A DNA stretch of 64,000 nt from assembly GCF_008298035.1 (NCBI RefSeq), contig NZ_CP042910.1:5409001-5473000 (forward strand), read 5' to 3'. Numbering within the stretch: the first letter of the stretch is position 1; the number at the start of each line of letters is the position of its first letter. Position numbers and translations under genes: made by a program. The DNA comes from Gimesia maris (lineage in GTDB: Bacteria > Planctomycetota > Planctomycetia > Planctomycetales > Planctomycetaceae). Under the pieces are notes generated by a model that saw only the letters and a program-made list of their open reading frames with translations, ran no database searches and was not told where the DNA came from. This document shows positions 1 through 9,210 of the stretch, in pieces.

Positions 1-436
1 GGAGTTTTCTTCCCCAGTAGTCAACAAGCTGCAGCAGGAACTGGTTGAGAATGGCCAGTGAAACGCCAATCAAAACACCGACATACAGCGGAAGCAGCTT
101 GCTTAAAATGTTGCCAAACGCCAGCGAAACAGAAAGATTTTCAGAAGGTTCAGCGGTATTAAAATCACTTCCCAGGAATCCCAGCGCAGTCAGAAAGACT
201 CCGAACAGGGGAGCCATGACTCCCAGCCTTTTCAACAGGAGTCGCCAGAGACTGTTCAGAATCAGATGGTCCAGACATCTTAATAATTGCTCTCGTCCCA
301 GACCTTCTCTGACTTTTTCGTTGGCCAGATCAGGCCAAAATGTCCGTATTTCCTGTAATTCAGTGCGCGCACGGTACCAGACATAGAACTGGAAAATAAA
401 AAATGACAGCCCAATTACAATCATGACAATTGGCAT
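1..436 (-). CDS. MotA/TolQ/ExbB-like membrane protein (partial, 3' end outside window)
   Basis: The minus-strand frame opens with ATG at 436 and runs off the left edge after about 145 residues, so the C-terminus is missing. The product starts with a hydrophobic segment (about residues 3-20). A charged stretch follows, then two more hydrophobic segments: one containing GVMAPLFGVFLTALGF (about 73-90) and one containing LLPLYVGVLIGVSLAILN (about 113-132). This layout, with a large soluble part between the first and second membrane segment, resembles proton-channel proteins of the MotA/TolQ/ExbB type, but the resemblance is only general. The next gene upstream on the same strand (starting at 2973) also encodes a membrane protein, so the two may be co-transcribed. 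Family assignment is tentative. Confidence 0.5.
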   Translation of the reverse strand, partial: MPIVMIVIGLSFFIFQFYVWYRARTELQEIRTFWPDLANEKVREGLGREQLLRCLDHLILNSLWRLLLKRLGVMAPLFGVFLTALGFLGSDFNTAEPSENLSVSLAFGNILSKLLPLYVGVLIGVSLAILNQFLLQLVDYWGRKL

Positions 437-549
437 AACTGTGTCCTTATGTGTAGATCATCAGGGATCATAACCCCAACAATGCATAAATCCGCAGACT
501 TAAACTATTCACATTTACACAATTATTCTATCGTGAAGAGTACCTATTT

Positions 550-2973
550 CTACCCTGGAGGTTCTATTCGTACACTTTTTTCATATAAATCCTGGCACAT
601 ATTTTTATTATATTCACAATTGCGTGCCTCTGCTGGCTCTGAGTTCTTGCTGTATTCGCCAGCTGCCTTTTCATAAAGTCCTGCAGCTGCTTTGTACAAT
701 CCGGCTGCTGCTTCGAGTTTACCGGCCCGTTTTAAGACGCCAGCCTGAAGATAAGTGCAATCAGCGCGTGCTTTACTGGCATGGAAATATCCATACCTTC
801 CCGCAAGTTCATAAAAATCTGTGGCTATCAAAAAGCTTTTTTGTACCTGCGGCAGCTGGTTTGGATAAGACTTCAGTTGATACTTGCCGTGACTCACATA
901 ACGCGTTCCTGAACTGACCAGATAATTCATCGTCTGATTGCGCCGCTCCGTATTTGTTCCGACAAAATGATCCAGCTTCATCTGTGCTGTCTCTGGATCC
1001 CCCTTGATGATCAGTTGATTAATCGCCTGGAGCTCATAAAAGTCACCCCAGGAGTACCAGAAAAAGATCAGCAGGAGTAGACAGATCATTGAGATGAAGC
1101 CGATAGCAACTCTGACGAGCCGATTTTCCAGATCCTTTCGTTTTTGATCAGCAGGGCTGATTTCATTGAGGACAAACACTTCTGTATCTGGGAGAGCAGG
1201 AATGTTACATTTCACAAGTCCTAATTTTGCCTGCTGGTTATCAGCACACTCGGCAAGTACGGCATGAAATTCATCCTCAGCTGCAGACTTGCTGTCTTCC
1301 TGTAGAAGCTTGTTCGCTTTGCGAACGTGAACCTGAGACTTCAGGCAGGCACGCTCAATTTTTTTTCTGATTTCAGGGATCTCGTCAAAATCGAGCAAAT
1401 TCAGTTTTGTCCTGGCCTGAAAAAAAAGGCGAGAGTTACATAAGGCCTGAATTTCAGCAACAAGTCGGTTCTTCTCTTTGATTGTTTCCGCTTCTGCTGC
1501 CAGCTTTTTGACTTCGTTGTCACCCGGAAACTCAAGTTCAAGCTGTTGAATCAAAGAGGCTGACTGGGAAAGATCAGTTTCGAGTGCGTTATGGACACTG
1601 CGAATTAGTGACAACTTTCTCCTGTTAGATTCACGCACCGCCTGCGTTTCGCGTTCTTTTTGCGCGATTTGTTCTGTGAGAATTTCCTGTTCTTTTTTTC
1701 GAATCTCAATTTCGTTGTGCCTGTCGATTCGCTCTTGCTGCTGATATTCAATGATTTCGGAAACCAGGGATCGGGCCTCAGTGTAGTCAGGCCATATCTG
1801 CAGTACTTTACCTGCTTCGATTCTGGCTTTCTGAAATTCCCTTTTATCCAGATATCCTCGCGCACTTCTCAGATAACGCTCTACCAGTGGCGCATCACCG
1901 ATCGTGCATCCGCACTGCGAGCAGGCAGCATCTTGTGTTGGTGGCGACGCCTGACACGTCGGATTGGGACAGTCAATCCGCAATGGCTCTCCACAGGAAC
2001 GGCATATCTTTTGATCTGGATCCGCCGCCAGGACTTCACAGAAACCACACATTAATAATTGACCGGTTTTCTGTTTTTGATCCAGAAATAGGTTCCATCC
2101 TTTTTTTTTGTTAACCCAATTGATGATGTATTCTCGAACTGCCTGCTGAGTAGCACCACTGATCGTCACAGAAGTCAAAATATCAGTTATCCGAGTTTCC
2201 GTGATCAGTTTTTCTTCTCCCCCCACAAGCTCAATGATGGTGTCCAGCTCTTGGAAAGCCTGATTGTCCAGATAGTTGTCATACCTCTTCCGGTTATCTT
2301 CATTTAACAGCTGCTTCTGTACATGCCCCAGGATCGCGTTCCGAACTTTATGAGAGGCAGAACCTCTGACCCGCTTTTGCAGTTCTGCTTTGTGTCTTTC
2401 ATAGCCACGTTGAAGCTCTTGAAGACTTGATCGGGAGGTGTAACCTTTACCCAGAAATTGATACAGCGACTTGATACCAGGGAGACCAGCCAGATCAGAA
2501 TTGATGCTCTCAGCTTCGGCATGACTCAAGGCAGGAATTTCAGGAACGGGAGGCTGAGTCAGTTCAGGTGGTCCGAGTGTCAACCCAAAAGACTGAAGCT
2601 GATCTTCAATATAGTCTTCGTCGAGATCCTGTAGATCTCTGGCAATCTTCTCGATGTTATTTTTAGTGTAGTGGTTCCCCCGCGTCTTAAGTGCTTTCAG
2701 GTAAGGAGTCAGTTTTGATTGAGCCTCGCGGATCTGCTCTCGACGGGCTGAGGCTTCCTGACGACGTGTGGTCTCTTTCATCATCACATTACTAAGATCG
2801 CCTTCAAGTATGATTTTGAAAGCGTCAGCCTCTCGCTGAGTTCTTTTAGGAGAGTCAGTCTTTACACGATTATATTTGGAGGTCAGTTCTTCAATCCGCT
2901 TTCGAATAGTCTCCCAATCGTCGACTGCAGGATCAAGTTTTAAAACCTTGTAGTAATTTTCGCGTTCGCACAT
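550..2973 (-). CDS. J-domain-like / zinc-ribbon / TPR single-pass membrane protein
   Basis: 807 residues, ATG at 2973. The N-terminus (about 7-35, YYKVLKLDP...) reads like a degenerate DnaJ-type helix pair. A charged helical region follows. A double zinc ribbon lies at about 308-357, with CxxC pairs in MCGFC, CRSC, CPNPTC and CSQCGC. Then comes a long coiled-coil stretch rich in Glu, Arg and Gln (about 390-580), one membrane helix (about 622-645, ISMICLLLLIFFW), and a C-terminal region of repeated Ala/Gly/Tyr helices (AGLYKAAAGLYEKAAGEY) that looks like TPRs. The topology suggests a cytoplasmic sensing or scaffolding half and a TPR half across the membrane. The partial MotA/ExbB-like gene lies 114 bp downstream on the same strand. 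No enzymatic motif is visible and the function is not known. Confidence 0.75.
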   Translation of the reverse strand: MCERENYYKVLKLDPAVDDWETIRKRIEELTSKYNRVKTDSPKRTQREADAFKIILEGDLSNVMMKETTRRQEASARREQIREAQSKLTPYLKALKTRGNHYTKNNIEKIARDLQDLDEDYIEDQLQSFGLTLGPPELTQPPVPEIPALSHAEAESINSDLAGLPGIKSLYQFLGKGYTSRSSLQELQRGYERHKAELQKRVRGSASHKVRNAILGHVQKQLLNEDNRKRYDNYLDNQAFQELDTIIELVGGEEKLITETRITDILTSVTISGATQQAVREYIINWVNKKKGWNLFLDQKQKTGQLLMCGFCEVLAADPDQKICRSCGEPLRIDCPNPTCQASPPTQDAACSQCGCTIGDAPLVERYLRSARGYLDKREFQKARIEAGKVLQIWPDYTEARSLVSEIIEYQQQERIDRHNEIEIRKKEQEILTEQIAQKERETQAVRESNRRKLSLIRSVHNALETDLSQSASLIQQLELEFPGDNEVKKLAAEAETIKEKNRLVAEIQALCNSRLFFQARTKLNLLDFDEIPEIRKKIERACLKSQVHVRKANKLLQEDSKSAAEDEFHAVLAECADNQQAKLGLVKCNIPALPDTEVFVLNEISPADQKRKDLENRLVRVAIGFISMICLLLLIFFWYSWGDFYELQAINQLIIKGDPETAQMKLDHFVGTNTERRNQTMNYLVSSGTRYVSHGKYQLKSYPNQLPQVQKSFLIATDFYELAGRYGYFHASKARADCTYLQAGVLKRAGKLEAAAGLYKAAAGLYEKAAGEYSKNSEPAEARNCEYNKNMCQDLYEKSVRIEPPG

Positions 2974-3291
2974 GGGATTAATTCAACCGCCAATAATTTC
3001 CAATATGTTTTTTAGAATTATACATAAGACCACACGTGCTGCTTCAAGCATATTTTTTATGGATCTCTGCTTTGCCCGCTGTTTTTCTTGGTCAATTCAA
3101 GTTTGCCAGACCTGAGGCTGTGAACACGAGTAATTCAAACCCCATGCCAGAGGCAACATTCTGATTCCAATAGCTCCTACGGCAAACACCTGCGCTCAGT
3201 AATCGAAGTGCCGCCGCACGTTTGAGAATTTTGGTCTAGGCCATTTAGTTCCAAATGTATATTTCATTCTTTTTGAAGTTAGTAATGTTGC
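2974..3291. other. Intergenic region, no gene seen
   Basis: This 318-base gap separates two minus-strand genes. I see no coding frame of useful length, no RNA gene and no clear hairpin terminator. The promoter of the gene starting at 2973 should lie here. Confidence 0.5.
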
Positions 3292-3927
3292 TCACTTTGA
3301 TTCGAGAAATGAGCGAATGTAACTGCATAACTCAGGCCACATAATATTTTTTCTCTCGTGCCAAGTTCGAATATACTCAAACACATAGGAATACAAGAGA
3401 GTATCAAGACCCTCTTGGTTTTGGGGTTTACTGAGGCGAGTACCTGTCAAGATGCGAAAAGTAAGTGAGTCAAGCGGCTCGAGTCGGAAGGTATCTCGGA
3501 TAACGTCTTTAACTGGCGACATCCCCATCCGCTTTACAATCAGCTTGTAGTAATCTTCCACTTCACGCTGTTTTCGGGTACTACGGGGGTTGGTTTCCTT
3601 TCTCGCTGCATCTTCTAACTTTTCTGACATTGCCACGTGCAGATAGGCAAGATTTTGACGGACCAGGCTTGGGCGTTGAACTTCATCTGAAGCAAGAATA
3701 TCAACCACAAAGTCAAACGGTTTAAAACATTTAATCCTCGCTTTAGTGATTGGACAAATATCTGGGGCGCCAAATACATTGAGACGATAATTCACTGATA
3801 CCTTCGCTTCAGAAAACAAAGGAAGATCGTTATTCAAAAACAGACCATACTCTCCGAAGATATCCTCGCGGAATAAAAACGCTCTACGTTTTACTAGCAT
3901 GTCTGCAATTTCTTTTCGATCTCTCAT
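3292..3927 (-). CDS. Hypothetical protein
   Basis: I do not recognise this protein. The frame can begin with TTG at 3948, but ATG at 3927 (MRDRKEIADM...) is preceded by the purine-rich GAAGAGAGTGAG and is the likelier start, giving 211 residues. It is soluble and charged, with no signal peptide or membrane helix. The middle has an Arg/Lys-rich stretch (about 115-130) and the C-terminus is Trp/Tyr/Arg-rich (EYIRTWHERKNIMW). It lies just downstream of the gene ending near 4090 on the same strand and the two are probably one transcript. Confidence 0.55.
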   Translation of the reverse strand: MRDRKEIADMLVKRRAFLFREDIFGEYGLFLNNDLPLFSEAKVSVNYRLNVFGAPDICPITKARIKCFKPFDFVVDILASDEVQRPSLVRQNLAYLHVAMSEKLEDAARKETNPRSTRKQREVEDYYKLIVKRMGMSPVKDVIRDTFRLEPLDSLTFRILTGTRLSKPQNQEGLDTLLYSYVFEYIRTWHERKNIMWPELCSYIRSFLESK

Positions 3928-4089
3928 GAGTATTCTCACTCTCTTCAAATTTATTGTCGTGACTTGTTTGGTCTTTCAGAGACTAAAGTGAAGTTTTCCA
4001 GAAATAGTTTATACTCTTTTAAGATCGCCCACAATTTCTGGGGAACTTCACCTTGCCCCCCAACTCTAAACCAGTAAATCGAAATATGA

Positions 4090-5172
4090 TCAGAAAGTGA
4101 CCTTGCCCAATTTCCCGTACTCATTGACGATTGATGCGGCTTGGGTCGCCAGCTCTGAATACTGAGTGGCGATGAGAGATGCGGCACCTAGGTCAGGATA
4201 CTTTTCTAGTACAGACTGAGAGAGCCTCGGTGTCAGCCGATCAAATTGTAAAACGAAGCCATCTCGCTGGGCGGCTTTCCAAACGTCAGGACGATTGCGA
4301 TTGAGTTCTATCAAACGCCAAGCAATTAACGAGGGATTGGCAATTTTATGACCGTTGATTTCTCTTTCACTAGTAAATAACGCATCGCGATTTAGGATAA
4401 TAATCTCTGCCGTTTCTTTGGGTGTTAGACCTTCCACGGCGGTCATCGCGATCACTTCGCCAAATTGGCGAAAGGTTTCATAATAGATACACGCTTCAAT
4501 CGGAGTTTTGTTGGGTTCGGGAACCATCTGCATTAAATAATGCTTGCCGTCAGACGACACTCGAAGGAGATCATCAAGGATGATTCCATTTACTGGAGAA
4601 TTTGCATCTTGCTTTACTTCCATCATTGTCATATACCACTCCCGATTCACTCGATAGTCATCTCTAAGCACTTCATCGTCTCGGAGTAGTATGCTCGTAA
4701 GCGCAACGGGATCATTACGTACGAGGCTCCAGTATTCACTGTGCTTACCAGCCTTTTCGAGCTGGGATAAATAGTCCTCGGTCGCTTCAGGAAGTTCTCC
4801 CATTGCGTCCAAAGCCATGCCGTGCGACCAAAGAATAGATTCGTCAGCCACAGGGGCTTTGCTATATAGCGAAGTCAGACGAGTTCGCACTTCGATGTTG
4901 CGACGCCGAGTTTCGGGATTGAGTGTTCTGCCTTGTAAAGACTCGATAGCCACAGCAGTATTAAATTCGCCGAACTGATTCCGCTGATTTTGAATGAAGT
5001 CCGTGAGCTTTGAATGTTGTTTCATATAGCTATCGCAGATTGTATCGGCGGTCGTATTTCGGTCTCGTGTGATGATGGATAATCCATTGAAAAGCCACCA
5101 TGCCGCAAAGAACAACAGCAGTAAGCCAACAAGACGCCTCGGCTGAAAAAGCAACAAAAGAATTCTGAACAT
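4090..5172 (-). CDS. Hypothetical membrane-anchored protein
   Basis: 360 residues, ATG at 5172. A short basic N-terminus (QPRRL) precedes one membrane helix (about 14-34, VGLLLLFFAAWWLFNGLSII). The rest is a predicted extracytoplasmic, mostly helical region with no motif I recognise. The frame stops at 4090, but a second frame carries a protein-like tail from about 4090 down to a TAA at 3951 (KLWAILKEYKLFLENF...), only 24 bases from the next ATG at 3927. Either the protein really ends at 4090, or a frameshift has cut off about 50 residues. The function is not known. Confidence 0.55.
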   Translation of the reverse strand: MFRILLLLFQPRRLVGLLLLFFAAWWLFNGLSIITRDRNTTADTICDSYMKQHSKLTDFIQNQRNQFGEFNTAVAIESLQGRTLNPETRRRNIEVRTRLTSLYSKAPVADESILWSHGMALDAMGELPEATEDYLSQLEKAGKHSEYWSLVRNDPVALTSILLRDDEVLRDDYRVNREWYMTMMEVKQDANSPVNGIILDDLLRVSSDGKHYLMQMVPEPNKTPIEACIYYETFRQFGEVIAMTAVEGLTPKETAEIIILNRDALFTSEREINGHKIANPSLIAWRLIELNRNRPDVWKAAQRDGFVLQFDRLTPRLSQSVLEKYPDLGAASLIATQYSELATQAASIVNEYGKLGKVTF

Positions 5173-6389
5173 AGTAGGATATGCCTCAGTTCAACTAATT
5201 TCCGATTGAGGTGAGGGACGAGACAAGTATGCCTATTTCATTTCACCATAAACAAGTATCCGGACCAATTCATAACCGTCCGCCATTTATCCCCGTCTTT
5301 TGTTTTATAGAATACTCGTCACTCGAGTTTATACTGATGGACTGGCCGATATCTACTTCGGATCTGTCAGTATACTCAGAGCCCGCATCAAGTAAATAAA
5401 CGGCTTCACGAAGCATTTTTGAGTGCCTAAACTTCTTAAGTCTATCTGTATCATACTTATTCCATATTCTTTTGAATTGCCTTTCACTCTGTCTCTCACA
5501 GACAGAAAGTGGAAGAAAGAGATCGATGTGATATTCTGCCTAACCATCATTGAGTCATAAACACTCAGAAGAAACACTTGGCCCAACCAGAGACCTTCTC
5601 GTACAGAGGAGTACTCTATTGGGACAACACTTAAATAGCGACGGAACTCAAATGAGATCTTCCTTGCGAAGAGCTAAGAATGTGTAATAGTCTCAATTTC
5701 TCGAAAGGCATCCATTGGGGTTGGTTTAAAATCGGAAACAGATCTTTTACCTGCAATCATTGCTTTTCCAAGATGTCTGTATATTACCTTCTCTCCAACT
5801 CAGTACCAGTCAGAAGTATCTCGCGCCTCAAAAAACGGAGTACAATCCACTCCTTAAGCAACACCAAGATAAAACGCTTGTGAACACTGTTTCTTTAGTG
5901 GTTGATGTCATTTTTATCGGAATTTCTTCAAAGAAATCGAGGACATCAAAACTTGTTCGTTACAACAGTCTGTGTGCTCCGCGGCCGCCATTACTCAGCA
6001 CTACTGAAAGACTGAATTCTTATCCCACAGTGGAGCATGCGCAAGCGCTTGCGCTGTCAGATTCACCGTTCACAGTCTTGTGTAGTCCTCTCGCTCCAAT
6101 CGGAACCAGTTCCTGAAATTCAAAGTTCCAGCTAAATCTTGAAATTTCAGATATTTCCAAGAGAAAAAGCAGGGTTGAGAACCGTTTTAACAACGAAGCC
6201 TGGAGCATGACTTTAGAGGTCAGAACGAAACACATTGGTACTTTTTCCTGTTTATGACAGTTTTTCGAAGCAGATTGCTAAAAGCTTTGGAGATTGCATC
6301 GTTTCATTTCTATAGAAATGCACTCTTTCCCGTCTCATCAAGGATGAGTTGCATTCGCAACAGGAAGCAGGAAATTCTGAGGAGGAAAC
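5173..6389. other. 1.2-kb region without a convincing gene
   Basis: Several short open frames exist on both strands, the longest being 118 codons at 5760-6116. None has a ribosome-binding site, recognisable domain or protein-like composition. The stretch holds a 7-bp hairpin (5489-5507) and a perfect 16-bp palindrome (6039-6054). It sits between divergently oriented gene groups, so it must contain promoters in both directions. It may be degraded coding DNA. Confidence 0.5.
6039..6054. repeat. Perfect 16-bp palindrome
   Basis: GCGCAAGCGCTTGCGC is its own reverse complement and stands out as GC-rich inside a neutral intergenic stretch. It could be a protein-binding site or a relic of a mobile element. 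Only one copy was noticed. Confidence 0.6.
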
Positions 6390-6818
6390 ATGACTACACT
6401 GAAAGAATATGAACTGGAATCCAATGCTAAGGCTCGACTGCAGCGGATCGATTTATCATCAAAGATCCCCCCTTCTGATCCAGGTTGCTGGTATTCGGTC
6501 TACTATGGCGAATTCCCCGCGGCTGATTTGATTGTCGCCAAAGCGTCCGATCGCATTGGGGTGGATCAGATACTGGATGCAACTGATAAGGGCTCCCTGC
6601 AGTTCCTGTTAATTGATCTCGATCAGCACCCCTGGCTTGCCCACGAAGACGGCCGACTAACCCGATTGGTGCGCAGTGCGGAAATCGAGGGGCTGCGAGT
6701 TGTTCCGTATTGCTGTGAACCGCTGGAAACCATCTCCACATTCGAAAGCAGAGATGCCGCAATCTCTTTTTGCCTTCAAAAGTGGGAGCAGCAGCTTCTT
6801 AAAAAGTTCTGGTGGTAA
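6390..6818 (+). CDS. Hypothetical protein, first gene of the RavA-LRR cluster
   Basis: 142 residues, ATG at 6390 with a strong GAGGAGG ribosome-binding site 5-8 bases upstream. The protein is soluble and has no signal peptide. It carries an acidic central stretch (FLLIDLDQHPWL, about 72-83) and a C-terminal helix rich in Gln, Lys and Trp ending in KKFWW. No family is recognised. It starts a run of seven or eight plus-strand genes that ends in the RavA-like/ViaA-like pair, so it may share their function; this is inference from position only. Confidence 0.6.
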   Translation: MTTLKEYELESNAKARLQRIDLSSKIPPSDPGCWYSVYYGEFPAADLIVAKASDRIGVDQILDATDKGSLQFLLIDLDQHPWLAHEDGRLTRLVRSAEIEGLRVVPYCCEPLETISTFESRDAAISFCLQKWEQQLLKKFWW

Positions 6819-6883
6819 GCGGTAGGGGGCCGGCTGAACAGGTCACCCGTTTTTTTAACTATTATTTTGACAAGGATATTCCC

Positions 6884-7279
6884 ATGAGAAAAACCCTAGC
6901 GTTTCACCTTACTATGGCTTCCATTCTATCACTGTTTCTTTCAGGCTGCGGCGCATCCGGTAACGATTTCTCAAAGCTGGAACGCGATCTTGCGCAGGCG
7001 CTGGCGCGGTTCGAGAATGCAGAGTCTCATTTCAGTTCTTCTGCCACGTACGACCAGCTGATCGTCAATGCAGGATGGCTCGACCGGATGGCTGAAGAGG
7101 TCTTAGCTATCCAGCGAATTGAAGCTAAGGCTGTTTCCCTGGGCTCCGAACCAATTCCAGAGATTCGGGAAGAGATTGCCCAGATTTTCAGGCGGAGACT
7201 TGCCACTTTCCAGTCCAACGCTGAATACCTGGAGGTCATGTCACAGTTGGAGATTGCCCGAATCTGGACGGAAATCTAG
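6884..7279 (+). CDS. Small lipoprotein
   Basis: 131 residues starting at ATG 6884, with AAGGA at 6872-6876. A longer frame reaches back to 6812, but that part lacks a start signal and overlaps the preceding gene. The N-terminus is a lipoprotein signal: basic MRK, a hydrophobic stretch, then the lipobox LSGC (Cys near residue 22). The mature part is a helical, acidic domain of about 110 residues with no motif I recognise. It is presumably tethered to the membrane on the periplasmic side. Confidence 0.7.
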   Translation: MRKTLAFHLTMASILSLFLSGCGASGNDFSKLERDLAQALARFENAESHFSSSATYDQLIVNAGWLDRMAEEVLAIQRIEAKAVSLGSEPIPEIREEIAQIFRRRLATFQSNAEYLEVMSQLEIARIWTEI

Positions 7280-7354
7280 CTGACAGCCAAGTGTGCTACG
7301 GCCTGGTCAAAATTTTTGGTCACCATTTTTATGAGATTTTACAAAGAAAATGTT

Positions 7355-7382
7355 CCAGCCGGTTCAATTTAGAGTCGGCTGG
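7355..7382 (+). terminator. Candidate hairpin terminator
   Basis: CCAGCCG (7355-7361) pairs with CGGCTGG (7376-7382) over a 14-nt loop and is followed by TTCGTTTATT. It lies 75 bases after the lipoprotein stop. The T-run is weak, so termination is only probable. Confidence 0.45.
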
Positions 7383-7462
7383 TTCGTTTATTAACTGATA
7401 TTGCGAATCATGTAAGCCTGACACGGTGTTATTGGCCTTGTAGCGAACCAGAGGGAATTACC

Positions 7463-7831
7463 ATGTCTCCCCCTTCATCAGACTCAGACAACCTTAACCC
7501 AGCTCTGATTGCATTTGGCAACGTAATCTGGGCAGTCATTGTTTGTGCTGCGATCAACGTTCTGTGTGGTTGGGGAGTGGATAGTGTAAATCATTGGACA
7601 GGTAATCCACCTGTCACCAAGGCACCAACGTGGATCGGGACAATGATCGTTTCATCGCAAACCGGCTGGCCCATACTCGCTCTTGCTGTGCTCTGTGGTC
7701 TTTTTGGGCGAGACATGTCAGGACTGACCCCCGTTTTGATTGGTACCTACTTCCTGGGACTCATCGACCCTATAGCAGCGTTGGCTGTAGGGAGCATATT
7801 AATACTGATTCAAAGAAACGAAGATGAATGA
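7463..7831 (+). CDS. Small multi-pass membrane protein
   Basis: 122 residues, ATG at 7463 with AGAGGGA upstream. Three hydrophobic segments are visible at about 14-34 (VIWAVIVCAAINVLCGWGV), 56-80 (WPILALAVLCGLF) and 88-115 (VLIGTYFLGLIDPIAALAVG). The C-terminus is short and charged (QRNEDE). No family is recognised. The GTPase gene begins 39 bases after the stop, so the two are probably co-expressed and the protein could be its membrane partner; that is inference. Confidence 0.65.
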   Translation: MSPPSSDSDNLNPALIAFGNVIWAVIVCAAINVLCGWGVDSVNHWTGNPPVTKAPTWIGTMIVSSQTGWPILALAVLCGLFGRDMSGLTPVLIGTYFLGLIDPIAALAVGSILILIQRNEDE

Positions 7832-7870
7832 ACAGACTGCTCATTCCACAAAATTGACGAAGGAGGAATT

Positions 7871-8638
7871 ATGCCACATAAAAAAATGACTCTGAAGGAG
7901 ATGGCTGCTGTGAAGCATGCCATCCTGCAAGAAACTCGACGCAAGCCCCCGACATTCGCGATGACTGGGGTATCCGGTGCTGGTAAAAGCTCGGTTATCA
8001 ATCGGCTCTTCAAAACGTCGCTACCGGTGAGTCATGTTCGCGCCTGCACGAAGGAATTCATTTCAACTGACATCGGACTGCAAATGAACGGTGGTGTTGC
8101 ATCCGGTACGCAGGTAAACCTTCGAGTAATCGATTGCCCGGGTAATGGTGAGGACATTACCCTGGAATCAAAGTACCTGGATCATTATCGTCAGCATCTG
8201 CCAGAAGCGGATGTCATTCTACATGTGTCAGCCGCTCGAAATCGAGCGGTGGCCCTCGAACAACAGCACCTGATGGCCTTGAAAGAACACTCCAATCGTA
8301 TGGTTTTTGGTTTATCTCAAATCGATCTTGTAGTGCCAGGTAATTGGAATGATCGATTGAATCAGCCTGGTAAAGAACAGTTGGCTCACATAGCGGAAAT
8401 CTGCGAAGACCGAAGCGCCCGATTCTCAGCGGTTCTTGACCGTGAGGTCAGTTTTATTCCATTTTCAGCTCAGCATGGTTACGGACTACAATCCCTCTTT
8501 ACCGCACTGATTATGGCGTGTCCGAAAGAACGTGCCTTCCTCTTCGATGGCCTGAAAGGTTTTTCTTTTCAGGATTTTATTCCGGCTGCTGCGTTGAAGC
8601 AACTTGGTAGCGAAATTCTTCAATCAAACCCTCAATAA
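7871..8638 (+). CDS. TRAFAC-type small GTPase (YeeP/YfjP/Era-like)
   Basis: 255 residues, ATG at 7871 with AAGGAGGA just upstream. The GTPase motifs are in order: G1 GVSGAGKS (33-40), a G2 Thr near 60, G3 DCPG (88-91), G4 SQID (149-152, a variant of N/TKxD) and G5 SAQ (199-201). The fold and the short C-terminal tail (F-x-F-x-D-F, about 231-236) resemble prophage- and island-borne GTPases of the YeeP/YfjP/Era type. It probably acts as a nucleotide-controlled switch, possibly at a membrane, because small proteins with hydrophobic segments flank it (7463 and 8655). It lies about 1 kb upstream of the RavA-LRR gene on the same strand. Confidence 0.8.
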   Translation: MPHKKMTLKEMAAVKHAILQETRRKPPTFAMTGVSGAGKSSVINRLFKTSLPVSHVRACTKEFISTDIGLQMNGGVASGTQVNLRVIDCPGNGEDITLESKYLDHYRQHLPEADVILHVSAARNRAVALEQQHLMALKEHSNRMVFGLSQIDLVVPGNWNDRLNQPGKEQLAHIAEICEDRSARFSAVLDREVSFIPFSAQHGYGLQSLFTALIMACPKERAFLFDGLKGFSFQDFIPAAALKQLGSEILQSNPQ

Positions 8639-8654
8639 CCAAGGAGATTCCCCA

Positions 8655-8861
8655 ATGTCAGATTATTCAGATTTAGAACTCGACGAGTTGCGAGCCGCTA
8701 TTCGGGCGGAAGTTCAAAGTGAAATGCTGGCAACTCAGCGGTCTCAGAGCGGCCTTGCCATGTTCCTCCGGGCGATCGGAATGCACGTCTTGGCGAGAAT
8801 GGTCATGAATATGACCATATCGACATGGCAGGCATTTAAAAAAATGATTGGCTGGTCGTGA
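8655..8861 (+). CDS. Small helical protein downstream of the GTPase
   Basis: 68 residues from ATG 8655, preceded by AAGGAGA at 8641-8647 and starting 17 bases after the GTPase stop. The first 35 residues are acidic (LELDELRAAIRAEVQSE) and helical. The second half is an amphipathic or membrane-associated helix (LARMVMNMTISTWQAFKKM). It is tightly linked to the GTPase and may be its partner or anchor. No family is recognised. Confidence 0.6.
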   Translation: MSDYSDLELDELRAAIRAEVQSEMLATQRSQSGLAMFLRAIGMHVLARMVMNMTISTWQAFKKMIGWS

Positions 8862-9210
8862 GTCCAAACATAATACTTGACGAATCGCAAAGCTGATATC
8901 TGGGCGGTTCGATAAATTCTACGAATTATCCACTCCACAGCGACAAAGTACGAGCAATGTATACTATGCTGAAATCTGTAGCAGGTTTGAAAGTTAGTTG
9001 AGAAGTTCAATCCCAACCACAGTTCAACAGGTCACACAGGCATACGTATAGATGAATCAAAATTGTCAGCAAGAATTCAGGAAGTTTGCTGCCGGCAGAT
9101 TAAGTAAGTAGTAAGCAAGCTAGTTGAATAATTGATAATCGCTGGGAATCAGCTTTATTGTATAGATTGCTTTAAGGTCCATAGAAATGAATTGAAAGTG
9201 AGGATCCATT
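8862..9210. other. Intergenic region, no gene seen
   Basis: No coding frame or RNA gene is visible in these 349 bases. The promoter for 9211 and possibly for the RavA-LRR gene may lie here. Confidence 0.45.

Noticed and set aside
45-386. 113-codon plus-strand open frame
   Set aside because: It is antisense to the truncated MotA/ExbB-like gene, which has the better protein features.
5760-6116. 118-codon plus-strand open frame
   Set aside because: No ribosome-binding site, domain or convincing amino acid composition.
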